Counted from the first letter of the stretch, positions 30,223 to 39,427 are shown. The stretch: DNA of 64,000 bases from Candidatus Aminicenantota bacterium (GCA_011772495.1 WVZL01000001.1:1-64000); one strand, 5' to 3'. Notes: generated by a model from the sequence alone, not told the origin. Numbers and translations are program-made.

Positions 30223-30849
30223 ATGTCAAGGTACAGGGAAAATATCTGTCGCCTCTGCCGCGTAGAAAGAACGAAACTATTTCTCAAGGGAAACAAGTGT
30301 CTGACTGAAAAATGTCCAGTGGAGCGAAGACCGTATGCTCCCGGAGAGCACGGAAGAGCAAGAAGAAGAATCCTGGGATATGGGATTCAACTCCGAGAGA
30401 AACAGAAGCTAAAGAGATACTATGGAATGTCCGAGAAGCAATTTCGTCTCTTCTTCGATAGAGCGGAAAGAAGAAGAGGCATTACAGGTGAGAATTTGCT
30501 ATCCATGCTGGAGAGAAGACTGGACAATGTGGTCTTTATAATTGGATTTTCCCATTCGAGGATTCATGCTCGCCAGTTGATCTCCCACGGTCACATCAGA
30601 GTCAACGACAGAAAAGTCTCTATCTCTTCTTACTTGGTGGATGAAGGAGATGTGATCAGTTTGAGCGAAAAATCGCTAAAATATGAATATTTTAAAGCTC
30701 TTGTCACGGCCAACAAAGATAAAACTGTTCCTGGATGGTTAGAGGTGGATTGGGACACTATCAAGGGAAGAGTCATTTCTCTTCCGACGCGAGAAGATAT
30801 AACTCTTCCTATAAAGGAACATTTAGTGGTTGAACTTTATTCCAAATAG
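30223..30849 (+). CDS. rpsD: 30S ribosomal protein S4, zinc form
   Basis: A 208-residue S4 with an N-terminal zinc site (C9, C12, C26, C31) and the S4 RNA-binding domain (about residues 98-160, ERRLDNVVF... SHSRIHARQLISHGHIRVN). S4 initiates 16S assembly and can repress the alpha operon. AAGGAGAG precedes ATG 30223. Located upstream of rpoA, as usual. Confidence 0.96.
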   Translation: MSRYRENICRLCRVERTKLFLKGNKCLTEKCPVERRPYAPGEHGRARRRILGYGIQLREKQKLKRYYGMSEKQFRLFFDRAERRRGITGENLLSMLERRLDNVVFIIGFSHSRIHARQLISHGHIRVNDRKVSISSYLVDEGDVISLSEKSLKYEYFKALVTANKDKTVPGWLEVDWDTIKGRVISLPTREDITLPIKEHLVVELYSK

Positions 30850-30869
30850 ATAATTAAGGGGAGAAAGTC

Positions 30870-31925
30870 ATGGAAGCAGAAAAAAAAGTTATTAAGATTG
30901 AAAAGGGTTTTCAAAGGCCAAAATATCTTGAGTGCGACTATGAAACCTTGACTGACACCTACGGCCGCTTTTCGGCTCAGCCATTTGAACGGGGCTACGG
31001 GATAACCGTTGGGAATGCTTTACGCCGGATCCTTCTTTCTTCTATAACAGGTGCAGCCATTACAGCTGTTCGGATTCAAAATGTCTTACACGAGTTTTCT
31101 ACCATGCCAGGAGTTGTTGAAGATGTCACTGACATTATCTTGAATTTGAAGAGTATACCTTTGAAGCTTAAAGGGACGGAACCAAAGACCATGACCCTGA
31201 AGAAAGTGGGACCAGCCGAAGCCTTGGCTTCTGATATCGAGCATGATTCTGATGTTGTGATTCTGGACTCTGATGTCCATATTGCCTCTTTAGATAAAGA
31301 CGGAAAATTGGACATTGAGATGATTGTGAAGAACAACAGGGGCTATATTTCGGCTGATCAAAACTATAGTCAAGAATTGAGTGTTGATTTCATTCCACTA
31401 GATTCTTCGCATTCGCCTATCAAGAGAGTGAATTATCGAGTCGAGCCAGCCAGAGTGGGCAAGAGAATAGATTTTGAGAATTTGATGCTGGAAGTTTGGA
31501 CCACAGGAGCTATCACACCCCAAAATGCTCTGGCTCAAGCAGCGAAAATCATGAGGGACCACTTAGTGATTTTCCTTACTGTTGTCGATGAGCCAGTCCA
31601 GAGAGAGCATTTGCCAACAAAGAAAGAAATTCCTTACATGTCTCAAGCAGAAATCTTATCCAAATCTATCGAGCATCTTGAACTTTCGGTCAGGTCTAAC
31701 AATTGTCTCAAAGCCGCTGGTATCGAGAAAATTTATGAGCTGGTGCAGAAAACTGAAGATGAACTGTTAAAGACCAAGAATTTTGGCAGGAAGTCCTTAT
31801 CAGAAATTAAGGAGACTTTAACCAATCTTGGATTAGGGCTGAATCTAGAGCTTCACCCGAAATTATTGGAAATGGTTGAGGAAGAAAAGAAGGACGAGCA
31901 AAAAGAACAGGAGCAGTTTAAATGA
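30870..31925 (+). CDS. rpoA: DNA-directed RNA polymerase subunit alpha
   Basis: A 351-residue alpha subunit. The N-terminal domain dimerises and nucleates the core enzyme; the C-terminal domain (LSVRSNNCLKAAGIEKIYELV) keeps the Arg of the UP-element-binding surface. The last 15 residues (EEEKKDEQKEQEQFK) are a charged tail beyond the usual end. GGGGAGAAAG lies before ATG 30870. The stop overlaps rplQ by four bases. Confidence 0.96.
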   Translation: MEAEKKVIKIEKGFQRPKYLECDYETLTDTYGRFSAQPFERGYGITVGNALRRILLSSITGAAITAVRIQNVLHEFSTMPGVVEDVTDIILNLKSIPLKLKGTEPKTMTLKKVGPAEALASDIEHDSDVVILDSDVHIASLDKDGKLDIEMIVKNNRGYISADQNYSQELSVDFIPLDSSHSPIKRVNYRVEPARVGKRIDFENLMLEVWTTGAITPQNALAQAAKIMRDHLVIFLTVVDEPVQREHLPTKKEIPYMSQAEILSKSIEHLELSVRSNNCLKAAGIEKIYELVQKTEDELLKTKNFGRKSLSEIKETLTNLGLGLNLELHPKLLEMVEEEKKDEQKEQEQFK

Positions 31926-32329
31926 GGCATCATGTCAAAGGAAAGAAGCTCAAGCGGAACACTGCTCAACGGAAAGCTTTATTGCGCAATCTTGTCACCT
32001 CCTTTTTAGAGAAAGAGAGGATGAGGACAACCCTTGTCAAAGCCAAAGCTGCCAGGCCTCTGGCAGAGAAGATGATCACTCTGGCTAAAAACGACAATCT
32101 TCCAGCGAGACGCCGAGCCTTGAAGTTCATTTATAAAAAGCCCGTCGTCCGCAAACTTTTTGAGGAATTGGGCCCTCGATTCACTGAGCGGCCGGGAGGG
32201 TACACAAGAATTGTCAAGATCGGCCCTCGCTCCGGGGATGGCGCTGAAATGGCCTACCTTGAGCTCATCGGCTCAGAGTATGTAAAGAAGGAAAAGAAAA
32301 AAAAGGGAAAAGTAAAGTCTAAAAAATAA
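31922..32329 (+). CDS. rplQ: 50S ribosomal protein L17
   Basis: A 135-residue L17 by the exit tunnel. MRHHVKGKKLKRNTAQRKALLRNL opens it. The end, VKKEKKKKGKVKSKK, is a short lysine tail. ATG 31922 overlaps the rpoA stop. It is the last gene of the 32-kb plus-strand block; the next feature is a long inverted repeat with T-rich flank that could end transcription. Confidence 0.96.
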   Translation: MRHHVKGKKLKRNTAQRKALLRNLVTSFLEKERMRTTLVKAKAARPLAEKMITLAKNDNLPARRRALKFIYKKPVVRKLFEELGPRFTERPGGYTRIVKIGPRSGDGAEMAYLELIGSEYVKKEKKKKGKVKSKK

Positions 32330-32366
32330 AATATTCTGGGGTCAAGTCTTAATATTCAACAATATT

Positions 32367-32439
32367 GGGGACGGTTCTATTTTTTCTCATTATTCTCATT
32401 GTCCTCTGTTGGTTGTTGAGAAAAAATAGAACCGTCCCC
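32367..32439. repeat. Long inverted repeat, GGGGACGGTTCTATTTT family, copy 1
   Basis: The 23 bases at 32367-32389 are perfectly complementary to 32417-32439, separated by 27 bases; TCTTTTTTCC follows on the plus strand. It sits between rplQ and the convergent mltD and could end transcription of the alpha cluster. Related copies are at 34355 and 51776, so it is a dispersed family rather than a simple terminator. Confidence 0.85.
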
Positions 32440-32453
32440 TCTTTTTTCCTTTT

Positions 32454-34229
32454 TTATTTCTTAGGAATAACCCAGAGTTCTTGTCCGGGGTAAATTTTCG
32501 ACCTCGTGCTGAGGCCGTTCAAGCGAAGCAAATTCTGAAGGTTCATGTTGAATCTCTTGGCGATAAGAAAAGGAGAATCCCCTGACTTAACAATATAAAT
32601 GACAGCTCCCTCGGGTTTTCCAGAATGAATCACCAGCTTTTGGCCGACACGGAGGATGTTGCTCTTTAGGTTATTCAACTCTCTTATTCTCTGAACAGTC
32701 GTGTTGAATGCATGAGCAAGAAGGTAGAGAGAATCTCCTCTCTTTACGGTATAAGTGATCTTTTCTCCGATCTTCTCTGTCCGAAGCCTGGATGGAGTTC
32801 TGTAGCTTCCTGACCTCGCAGGAACCTTCAGCCGTTGACCAGGCCTGATAAGATGGACACGCCTCAGCCGATTCAAACGGGCAATCGCGGAGACAGAAGT
32901 TCGGTACCGGTTCGCGATTCCCGAAACAGTTTCTCCCCTTCGGACATAATGAACAATATAGGTCGCTTCAGGAGGAATCCAACGGGGAAGGGAATTCGCA
33001 ATTTCGAGAGTTCTCTTTCCCATTCCGATCGGGACTTTCAATGAGTATTCGTAGTCAGGCGTGCCATCATGACGCAGGTCAGGATTGAGAGAGCTCAATG
33101 CTTTTGCTTCCAACCCAAGGTTTTTGGAAAGAGAAGAAAGTCTAACTGGATGATTGATAGTGATGATTTCGTATCTTAAAGGCGGATCAGGGAATGGGAG
33201 GTTTAAGCCGTATTTTTCTGGGTCATTGATGATGAGGAGAGCAGCGATGAGGCGGGGAACAAAGCGGGCAGTTTCTCGAGGCAGCATGGCGAAAAGATCC
33301 CAGAAATTATCAAGGTAATTGAGGCGCTGGTTGCGGATGACATTCTGAACTCTAAACTCTCCACAATTGTAAGCCGCTAGGGCTGTAGTCCAGTCACCGA
33401 AGAAAGAATGGAGCTCAGTGAGATACTTTATGGCTGCTTGAGTCGATTTTAGGGGGTCCATTCTTTCATCTATCCAGCGGTCGCGCTTCAATCCAAACCT
33501 GTATCCAGTGGAAGAGATAAACTGCCAGAGTCCTAGTGCTCTAGCCCGGGACAAAGCTCTGACTTTGAAACCACTTTCGATGATGGGAACCCAGCTCAGC
33601 TGTTCAGGAAGGCCGGCCTTGATTAATTCTTCGACGATCATCTCTCTATAAAGTCCTGAACGGCGGTAAGATTCTTCTAGATATTTCTTTTCTTTTGTCT
33701 GGAAATTTTTAATTTCTGCTTTGACATAACTGTTTTCTACGAGCGGGATAGTCTTATTGTTATCTCCGACCGTGATCAGCCGTGAAGCATAGATTTCCTG
33801 AATCCTTTTTGCAAGTAGCAGCCTGAGGTCGTTTTTTTCCTGGATAAGAGGAGAATCTTGAGGCAGATCGGCTTTCAGGATCAGCTCGTAAGCCTCATCA
33901 AGGGCAGTCAAGGCCGTGTCAAAATCACCCCTTTCCCAGGCGCTTTGAGCATCCTGGTACGAATCGAGCGCCTCTTCGAGCAAGACAGAGGGATCGATCT
34001 CTTCTAGATTGATTTTTACGCTCTGAACGGACAGTTCGCTGCTAGATTGATCTTTCTTCTCGTCCTGGCTAGACGCTTTCTCCTCCGGCTCCGAAGGCGC
34101 GGGAGCCTGCTTGGCTGGAAAAGGAAGGGAGAGAGGCTTTTGGATTTTAGGCTGGCGCGAACAGTTCCAAGAGGAAAGAGAAAGAGCGATGGCCAAAAGG
34201 ATTGAAAGAAACCAGCTAAAATTCCTCAA
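32454..34229 (-). CDS. mltD: Membrane-bound lytic murein transglycosylase D with three LysM domains
   Basis: A 591-residue envelope protein cleaving peptidoglycan glycan strands. The N-terminus is a signal sequence ending in SSWNC, a relaxed lipobox with Cys23. A disordered charged linker follows (to about residue 75), then the SLT domain (about 185-345) with catalytic Glu218 in IIESGF and ALGLWQF. LysM domains lie at about 424-469, 491-535 and 543-589. The start is TTG 34229, 14 bases from the predicted transcription start, with AGG ahead. It is transcribed apart from galE. Confidence 0.9.
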   Translation of the reverse strand: MRNFSWFLSILLAIALSLSSWNCSRQPKIQKPLSLPFPAKQAPAPSEPEEKASSQDEKKDQSSSELSVQSVKINLEEIDPSVLLEEALDSYQDAQSAWERGDFDTALTALDEAYELILKADLPQDSPLIQEKNDLRLLLAKRIQEIYASRLITVGDNNKTIPLVENSYVKAEIKNFQTKEKKYLEESYRRSGLYREMIVEELIKAGLPEQLSWVPIIESGFKVRALSRARALGLWQFISSTGYRFGLKRDRWIDERMDPLKSTQAAIKYLTELHSFFGDWTTALAAYNCGEFRVQNVIRNQRLNYLDNFWDLFAMLPRETARFVPRLIAALLIINDPEKYGLNLPFPDPPLRYEIITINHPVRLSSLSKNLGLEAKALSSLNPDLRHDGTPDYEYSLKVPIGMGKRTLEIANSLPRWIPPEATYIVHYVRRGETVSGIANRYRTSVSAIARLNRLRRVHLIRPGQRLKVPARSGSYRTPSRLRTEKIGEKITYTVKRGDSLYLLAHAFNTTVQRIRELNNLKSNILRVGQKLVIHSGKPEGAVIYIVKSGDSPFLIAKRFNMNLQNLLRLNGLSTRSKIYPGQELWVIPKK

Positions 34230-34249
34230 TTTATACCTAAAGGGTTTAA

Positions 34250-34278
34250 TTTATAGCATTTAGAGAGCTAAGAGTCAA
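34250..34278 (-). promoter_or_regulatory. Sigma-70-type promoter for mltD
   Basis: On the minus strand TTGACT (34278-34273), a 17-base spacer and TATAAA (34255-34250), with TG one base ahead of the -10 box. The predicted start lies near 34243, giving a leader of about 14 bases before the TTG codon. Confidence 0.7.
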
Positions 34279-34354
34279 ATGGTTTCTTGAGCATTCACAT
34301 TTCCATTTCTGTTAAAGGGAGAGTTTTTAGATGTATATTCGCTCCCAAAAGATA

Positions 34355-34427
34355 GGAGACGGTTCTATTTTTTCTCAACAGTTCATAGAGTAAGTTGAGG
34401 AAACTGCGAAAAAATAGAACCGTCCCC
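34355..34427. repeat. Long inverted repeat, GGGGACGGTTCTATTTT family, copy 2
   Basis: The left arm 34355-34377 begins GGAGACGGTTCTATTTTTTC; the right arm 34407-34427 ends AATAGAACCGTCCCC. An inner CTCAAC/GTTGAG pair (34374-34379 and 34394-34399) extends the fold. Arms match copy 1 with few changes; the internal loop differs. Confidence 0.8.
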
Positions 34428-34590
34428 ATTTTTTTCAATTGTTCTTCTTGGCTGCTGCGTAACTCGCTAGGCTCAAACATACGCGCAGGTCGACTTCCCT
34501 CGAAGAGCGAAATTTGAAGGCTAAATCTTTTAAGGTCGCTTCATACACTCCAATAACTCTTTTGCAATCAATGAGTTGGATAGGATTGTG
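34428..34590 (-). other. Gap after galE with an in-frame open tail of 51 codons
   Basis: No gene with a start codon of its own is convincing here. The galE frame stays open after its TAA for 51 codons (34590-34438), reading HNPIQLIDCKRVIGVYEA and so on to TGA at 34437-34435. galE is full length without it. It may be chance or a decayed fragment brought in with the adjacent repeat. Confidence 0.35.
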
Positions 34591-35562
34591 TTAAATGGTT
34601 TTCTGGTGCCACGCCCAGGCTGTTTTGATGATGGTTTCGATATCTGAATGTTGGGGTTTCCAGCCCAGGATTCGCTCTGCTTTCTCCTTTGAAGCGAGGA
34701 GAATGGGAACATCGCCCTTCCGCCTTGATTTTTCTCTGTACGAAATTTTTTTCCCCAGGATTTTTTCGGTCTTTTTTAGGATTTCCAGAACAGAATGACC
34801 CCTGTTCGTGCCAAGATTTATGAACTCACTTTTTGGGGAGGCTAGAAGACGGCGCAGAGCATGGACGTGGGCCTTGGCCAGGTCAGTGACATGAATATAG
34901 TCTCTGACTGCAGTCCCGTCTGGGGTCGGAAAATCTGTTCCATAAAGCTCGAAATTCTTTTTTTTCCCCAGGAGGGAGAGAAGAATGTTCGGGACTAGAT
35001 GGGTTTCAGGTTCGTGCATTTCTCCCAAGCGGCCTTCAGGATCAGCCCCCGCAGCATTAAAATAGCGAAGGGAGATGAATTTCAGGCTGTAGGCTCTTTC
35101 GTAATCTTGGAGGATCTTCTCCACAAAAAGCTTTGTCTGTCCGTAAGGATTGATTGGATTTAAAGGATGAGATTCGGGGAGCGGGATTTTCTTAGGCAGG
35201 CCATAGACCGCAGCACTGGAAGAGAAAATAAAATATTTAACTTTAGCTTCTATCGCGGCCTCGAGGAGGTTAAGACTGCTGAGCAGGTTATGCGTATAAT
35301 ATTTCTTAGGGTCAAGAAAAGATTCACCTACCTGAATGAGGGAAGCAAAATGAAGAACAGCCCCGACACTCCCTGGAGAAAAAGCTTTTTTTAGAGAATC
35401 TTTATCCCTGAGATCACCTTCAACCAACTCACCCCCCACAACGAGTTCCTTTCTTCCGGTGGAGAAGTTGTCGAAGATGAGGACTTCAAATCCTTCTCGG
35501 ATGAGCTCTTGGACCGTGTGAGACCCGATGTAGCCAGCGCCGCCTGCAACGAAAATTTTCAT
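34591..35562 (-). CDS. galE: UDP-glucose 4-epimerase
   Basis: A 323-residue short-chain dehydrogenase/reductase of the extended type that interconverts UDP-glucose and UDP-galactose. The NAD-binding GGAGYIGSH is at residues 7-15, the catalytic Ser in FSSSAAVYG and the YxxxK pair in YGQTK. The substrate-side segment RYFNAAGADPEGRLGE is typical of GalE. Five bases follow the cca stop, so it is probably co-transcribed as the last gene of the cysK-peptidase-cca-galE run. Confidence 0.93.
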   Translation of the reverse strand: MKIFVAGGAGYIGSHTVQELIREGFEVLIFDNFSTGRKELVVGGELVEGDLRDKDSLKKAFSPGSVGAVLHFASLIQVGESFLDPKKYYTHNLLSSLNLLEAAIEAKVKYFIFSSSAAVYGLPKKIPLPESHPLNPINPYGQTKLFVEKILQDYERAYSLKFISLRYFNAAGADPEGRLGEMHEPETHLVPNILLSLLGKKKNFELYGTDFPTPDGTAVRDYIHVTDLAKAHVHALRRLLASPKSEFINLGTNRGHSVLEILKKTEKILGKKISYREKSRRKGDVPILLASKEKAERILGWKPQHSDIETIIKTAWAWHQKTI

Positions 35563-35567
35563 CGGGA

Positions 35568-37004
35568 TTATTTCTTGATTAATTTTTTGGCGATTTCTAA
35601 ACCATGCTCTTTGGTCTCGAATTCATTATCGAGCTGAAGCTTATACAGATCTTTGAGGATTTTTCCCATAGGAGGTCCAGGCGAGATCCCTAATTCAATC
35701 AAGTCCCTTCCCATGATTAAAGGCTTGATGGATTCCTTGGTAACATTCAGCTCCTCGAACTTTTTCAAGAGCCATTTCGCCTGCCTGTCTAACCCCTGAA
35801 TAAGTTTTTTCTTCCTTCCAGCTCGGTCAGCTTCATCGAGGTAAACACAAAGTTCGATTTCTCCATCCACATCAGCCGCTAGACGGTTAAAGGCTTTCTT
35901 GGTGACCACATCTTTATTCTGCCACAATTCGGTTGCCCGGTGATGAGTCCGGATCAGGACAAGAACCATTTTCCTCAGCTTGTAACCATCCCAGGAGAAG
36001 ATCTTGAACCGGTTAAATATTCTTTTCACAATCTTTTCTCCAACGACATCATGCCTGTTATTGGTGATGACCATCCTTCCTCGTTTATATTCCCAATGTG
36101 AGGTGGAGGGCTTGCCGATATCGTGATAGAGGGCGCTGAGCAGGAGGGCTAATTTTTTCTCCTGAGGGAGATCGAAAAGATCAGCTAACGTTTTGGCCTG
36201 GTCAACGGTCAATTTTGTATGATGCCAGACAGAATGATGACCAAACTGGTCTTTTTCAGGATGAAAGATGGAATCCTGGATGGAAAGAGTCAAATCGTAA
36301 AGCTCAGGAAAGAGCTGACTCAGAGCACTCAATCGAAACAGTTCCTCAAGGCCTATCGAGGGAAGAGGAGAAAAAAGGAGGATTTTGAAGAGCTCTTCGT
36401 TCACTCTTTCCACACTCAAGCCAGCTAAATCGATTTCTTTAGCAACTTCATAAATAGAAGGATCTACCGAATAATTCAAAACTGAAGCGAATCGAGCCAC
36501 ACGGAGTACCCGCAACGGATCATCAGGGAAACTTTGGGGGTTGGTCAGCCTGATGCATTTTTCCTTGATATCCTGCAGACCTCCAAAAGGGTCGAATACC
36601 TTCCCGTCCGCGAGCCTTAAGGCTATACTGTTACAGCGGAAATCCCGCCTTTCCAGGTCCTTTTCCAAGGGGAGATCCGGGTCAGCTGAAATGAGAAAGT
36701 CCTTGTGTCCTTTAACTCCTGATTCTTTGGGAGTGTCTTTTCGGGGAAGGGCAATATCGTAAGTTTTCCCTTTGATGGTGAATTTAATGATACCAAAACT
36801 TTTTCCAACCAGGTCAACTTTTCCGTGGGCTTTGATTTTTTTGATGATCTCTTCCACCGGATGATGAGTGATGAGGACGTCTACGTCTTCAGAGGGAATC
36901 CCCCTGATGAGGTCCCGGACATAGCCTCCGACAGCATAGACGTCTTGGCCGAAGAGATTCACGAAGAATTCTTTTCCCTGAAAAACAGCCTTCAATTTTT
37001 CCAT
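35568..37004 (-). CDS. cca: CCA-adding tRNA nucleotidyltransferase with HD domain
   Basis: A 478-residue class II nucleotidyltransferase. GGYVRDLIRG and the acidic EDVDVLI pair (residues about 26-45) form the catalytic head. RRDFRCNSIALR corresponds to the RRDFTINA motif, and DDPLRVLRVARFA to the neck. An HD domain (YHDIGKP, about residue 295) suggests added phosphohydrolase activity, as in E. coli Cca. It could act as a poly(A) polymerase instead. tRNA-Trp here encodes CCA, so the role may be mainly repair. Confidence 0.85.
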   Translation of the reverse strand: MEKLKAVFQGKEFFVNLFGQDVYAVGGYVRDLIRGIPSEDVDVLITHHPVEEIIKKIKAHGKVDLVGKSFGIIKFTIKGKTYDIALPRKDTPKESGVKGHKDFLISADPDLPLEKDLERRDFRCNSIALRLADGKVFDPFGGLQDIKEKCIRLTNPQSFPDDPLRVLRVARFASVLNYSVDPSIYEVAKEIDLAGLSVERVNEELFKILLFSPLPSIGLEELFRLSALSQLFPELYDLTLSIQDSIFHPEKDQFGHHSVWHHTKLTVDQAKTLADLFDLPQEKKLALLLSALYHDIGKPSTSHWEYKRGRMVITNNRHDVVGEKIVKRIFNRFKIFSWDGYKLRKMVLVLIRTHHRATELWQNKDVVTKKAFNRLAADVDGEIELCVYLDEADRAGRKKKLIQGLDRQAKWLLKKFEELNVTKESIKPLIMGRDLIELGISPGPPMGKILKDLYKLQLDNEFETKEHGLEIAKKLIKK

Positions 37005-37060
37005 GTGGTTCTAGCCGTAAGGATCTATTTTAACGTATTTCTTCTTTCTTTTCTTTGTTT

Positions 37061-38302
37061 TTAGTCAGAGAATTTGGCGAGTAGATCAGGAACCGCATCT
37101 TTATGGACCATGAAAGTCAGCATCTTCAGCTTCACGTAGTCGCTCCGGTAGAAGTAATAGCCTTTGAACTGGCCGCGGTGGGCGCTTCCTCCTGAATCTT
37201 TAATCAAAAACCAGTCATGATTCCCAGCTTTTCTGTAGCCAATAAAATGGATGAGATGATCATCTCGGGAAGTACGGTTGTAAAACCTGAATTCCCGGCT
37301 ATCCTGATCAACCAACGGGGAGGGGATATCAAAAGTCGGGATCAGGGCCACATCGTTTTCCCCGCTTATTCCTGGCTCAGAAATATCCCCACCCACAGCC
37401 AGCGTATAACCTTTCTTAAGAGCTTCAACCATCGCCTTATAGAACTCATCAAGGGGAAGATTGTAATAGTCCTTACTGTGCCACCAGTTATCGGGAACTT
37501 CGTATTCTCCTTTGGTGTAGAAGGGAAGATGTTTAAAGCTGATGAAGCACACATAATCTTCTGGAGGAAGTTCCAAGACTTTCTCCATGAATTCCTTTGG
37601 GGTCATGGTTTTCCCCTCGACCTCGATGGTCTCCGGTGGCCGGCCTAGGTGTTTGTTCAATATTTCCTTCACATAAGAAACAGCTTTATCCTCGTCCCAG
37701 TATTCGTTTTTCTGGCAGAAGAGGAGATAATTTTTCCATTCCTGGAAGAGTTCGCTGTGGTCGTGCTCTGTTTGTTCGCCAATAAGACCAGTGTAATCTG
37801 TAGCCCTTACGACTCCATACTGCTTCATCCGCTCAGTCACAGCATTGTGCTCTGAGCCCTCACCGAGGGCAGAATCGCCCTTTTCTCTGATAAAGCGCCT
37901 TGCTTTTTCCACGTATTCCCAATAGACAGTATACATTTCAGAAAGTTTGATTTCTTCTTTGCCTAGACGCTTCAATTCAGATTCGAGAAAAGAAGTGGTG
38001 GCGAAACACCAGCACGTTCCGGTTCTGTACTGACGAAGGGGAGGAAAATGGAAGGGTGTGTCAAACTCATCAGGTGAGGAAGGTTTTTCGATTCCTGAGA
38101 AGTCGAGGGAAAGCGATTCTCTCTCTTTCCCAGCGATTTTTCTGACCTTATAAACAGCAACGTCTTTTGCCTGGAGTTCTTCATCGGAAATCTGGATGGG
38201 CTGCTTCTCGATGATTTTTTCTTCTGGCTTACAGCTGTTCAAGGAAAAGATAGTAAATAAACAAAAAAGGCTGAAAAGAATAAATACAAAGATTTTTTTC
38301 AC
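37061..38302 (-). CDS. Papain-like (C1 family) lipoprotein peptidase
   Basis: From GTG 38302 (CGAGGAGG ahead) the protein is 413 residues. It has a lipoprotein signal peptide (VKKIFVFILFSLFCLF) and lipobox SLNSC. The catalytic Cys is in TGTCWCFATTSFLESE and the His in DDHLIHFIGY. The third position, normally Asn in NSW, is Asp in WFLIKDSGG. The C-terminus (YFYRSDYVKLK...MVHKDAVP) matches bleomycin-hydrolase-like C1 proteins of anaerobes. An upstream ATG at 38353 is open but would overlap cysK and lacks a binding site. The substrate is unknown. Confidence 0.8.
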   Translation of the reverse strand: MKKIFVFILFSLFCLFTIFSLNSCKPEEKIIEKQPIQISDEELQAKDVAVYKVRKIAGKERESLSLDFSGIEKPSSPDEFDTPFHFPPLRQYRTGTCWCFATTSFLESELKRLGKEEIKLSEMYTVYWEYVEKARRFIREKGDSALGEGSEHNAVTERMKQYGVVRATDYTGLIGEQTEHDHSELFQEWKNYLLFCQKNEYWDEDKAVSYVKEILNKHLGRPPETIEVEGKTMTPKEFMEKVLELPPEDYVCFISFKHLPFYTKGEYEVPDNWWHSKDYYNLPLDEFYKAMVEALKKGYTLAVGGDISEPGISGENDVALIPTFDIPSPLVDQDSREFRFYNRTSRDDHLIHFIGYRKAGNHDWFLIKDSGGSAHRGQFKGYYFYRSDYVKLKMLTFMVHKDAVPDLLAKFSD

Positions 38303-38346
38303 GATTTTGGCCTCCTCGTTGGAATAATTTATAGGGATCTCCGATG

Positions 38347-39399
38347 CTAACACGGCTCAAGGACACAGCATCGGGCTGCTCCCTTTAGGCATTCTTCACG
38401 TTTCTCGGGTCCAAGGAGAGTGCAGCAATGGATGTTACAAACTTCGGGATCGTGATGGAAAAGCTCGGTGCTCAGATATTTCATTCCTGAATCAGGAATG
38501 AGTGTCACCACTGTTTTGCCTTGACTCAATTTTTCTCCCACCTTCAGGCTAGCAAAGACATTGGCTCCGGCAGAGTAACCAGCAAAAATACCCTCAATCC
38601 GGGCAAGACGGCAAGCAGTGGCTTTTGCTTCTATATCAGTGACCTTTATGACTCCATCATAGTTCTCGGGCTGGAAAAGGTCTGGAATGAATCCTTCTCC
38701 AATCCCTTGGATTCGGTGATGGCCAGGACATTCCCCTGAAATCACTGCTGAATCAGCAGGTTCAACGACGTAGATTTTTATGCCGGGATTTTTCTCTTTT
38801 AAGCCTACACTGACTCCCATTGCGGATCCAGAAGTCCCCACCCCAGCCACAAATATGTCTATCTGGCCCTCAGTGGCTTCCCATATCTCCCTAGCTGTTG
38901 TTTGCTGGTGGACGAGAGTGTTGGCGGGGTTAGAAAATTGATTGGGCATGAAATGACCTGGGAGGGAAGCCAATTCCTCAGCCTTGGCCACTGTCGCCTC
39001 CACGTCTTTCTTGCTGAAAGTTCCAGGCTTGGCTTGATCTTGGCTGGGTACAAGAACAATCTCAGCTCCAAAAGCTGACATCATATCTTTACGCTCCTGA
39101 CTCATTTGATCCGGCATGACCGCTATCATCCGGTACCCTTTCAAGGCACACACCAAAGCAAGACTCGTTCCTGTGTTTCCACTTGTTGGTTCAACAATCG
39201 TATCTCCTGGCTTGATGATTCCTTGACGTTCAGCCTCCTCAATCATGGATAAAGCGATTCGGTCTTTAACGCTTCCACTCGGGTTGTAATACTCTAATTT
39301 AGCCAAGATGTTTGCTTTAATGTCCTTTTTCATTCGGTTGAGATGAACGATCGGCGTGTGACCTATTAGCTCTAAGACATTCTGGTATATTTTTCTCAT
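38347..39399 (-). CDS. cysK: Cysteine synthase (PLP-dependent) with a cysteine-rich C-terminal tail
   Basis: It makes cysteine from O-acetylserine and sulfide. From ATG 39399 the protein is 350 residues, with PLP-lysine K45 in NPSGSVKDR and the substrate loop EPTSGNTGTSLA. The two ATGs further upstream (39426, 39411) are less likely; the first lies upstream of the predicted transcription start. The last 30 residues hold seven cysteines (321, 325, 326, 337, 344, 345, 350), absent from ordinary CysK. A cystathionine beta-synthase-like or phosphoserine-dependent role is possible. First gene of the minus-strand run. Confidence 0.85.
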   Translation of the reverse strand: MRKIYQNVLELIGHTPIVHLNRMKKDIKANILAKLEYYNPSGSVKDRIALSMIEEAERQGIIKPGDTIVEPTSGNTGTSLALVCALKGYRMIAVMPDQMSQERKDMMSAFGAEIVLVPSQDQAKPGTFSKKDVEATVAKAEELASLPGHFMPNQFSNPANTLVHQQTTAREIWEATEGQIDIFVAGVGTSGSAMGVSVGLKEKNPGIKIYVVEPADSAVISGECPGHHRIQGIGEGFIPDLFQPENYDGVIKVTDIEAKATACRLARIEGIFAGYSAGANVFASLKVGEKLSQGKTVVTLIPDSGMKYLSTELFHHDPEVCNIHCCTLLGPEKREECLKGAARCCVLEPC

Positions 39400-39427
39400 T
39401 TTTCTTCCCATTGTTCTATTGGACATT

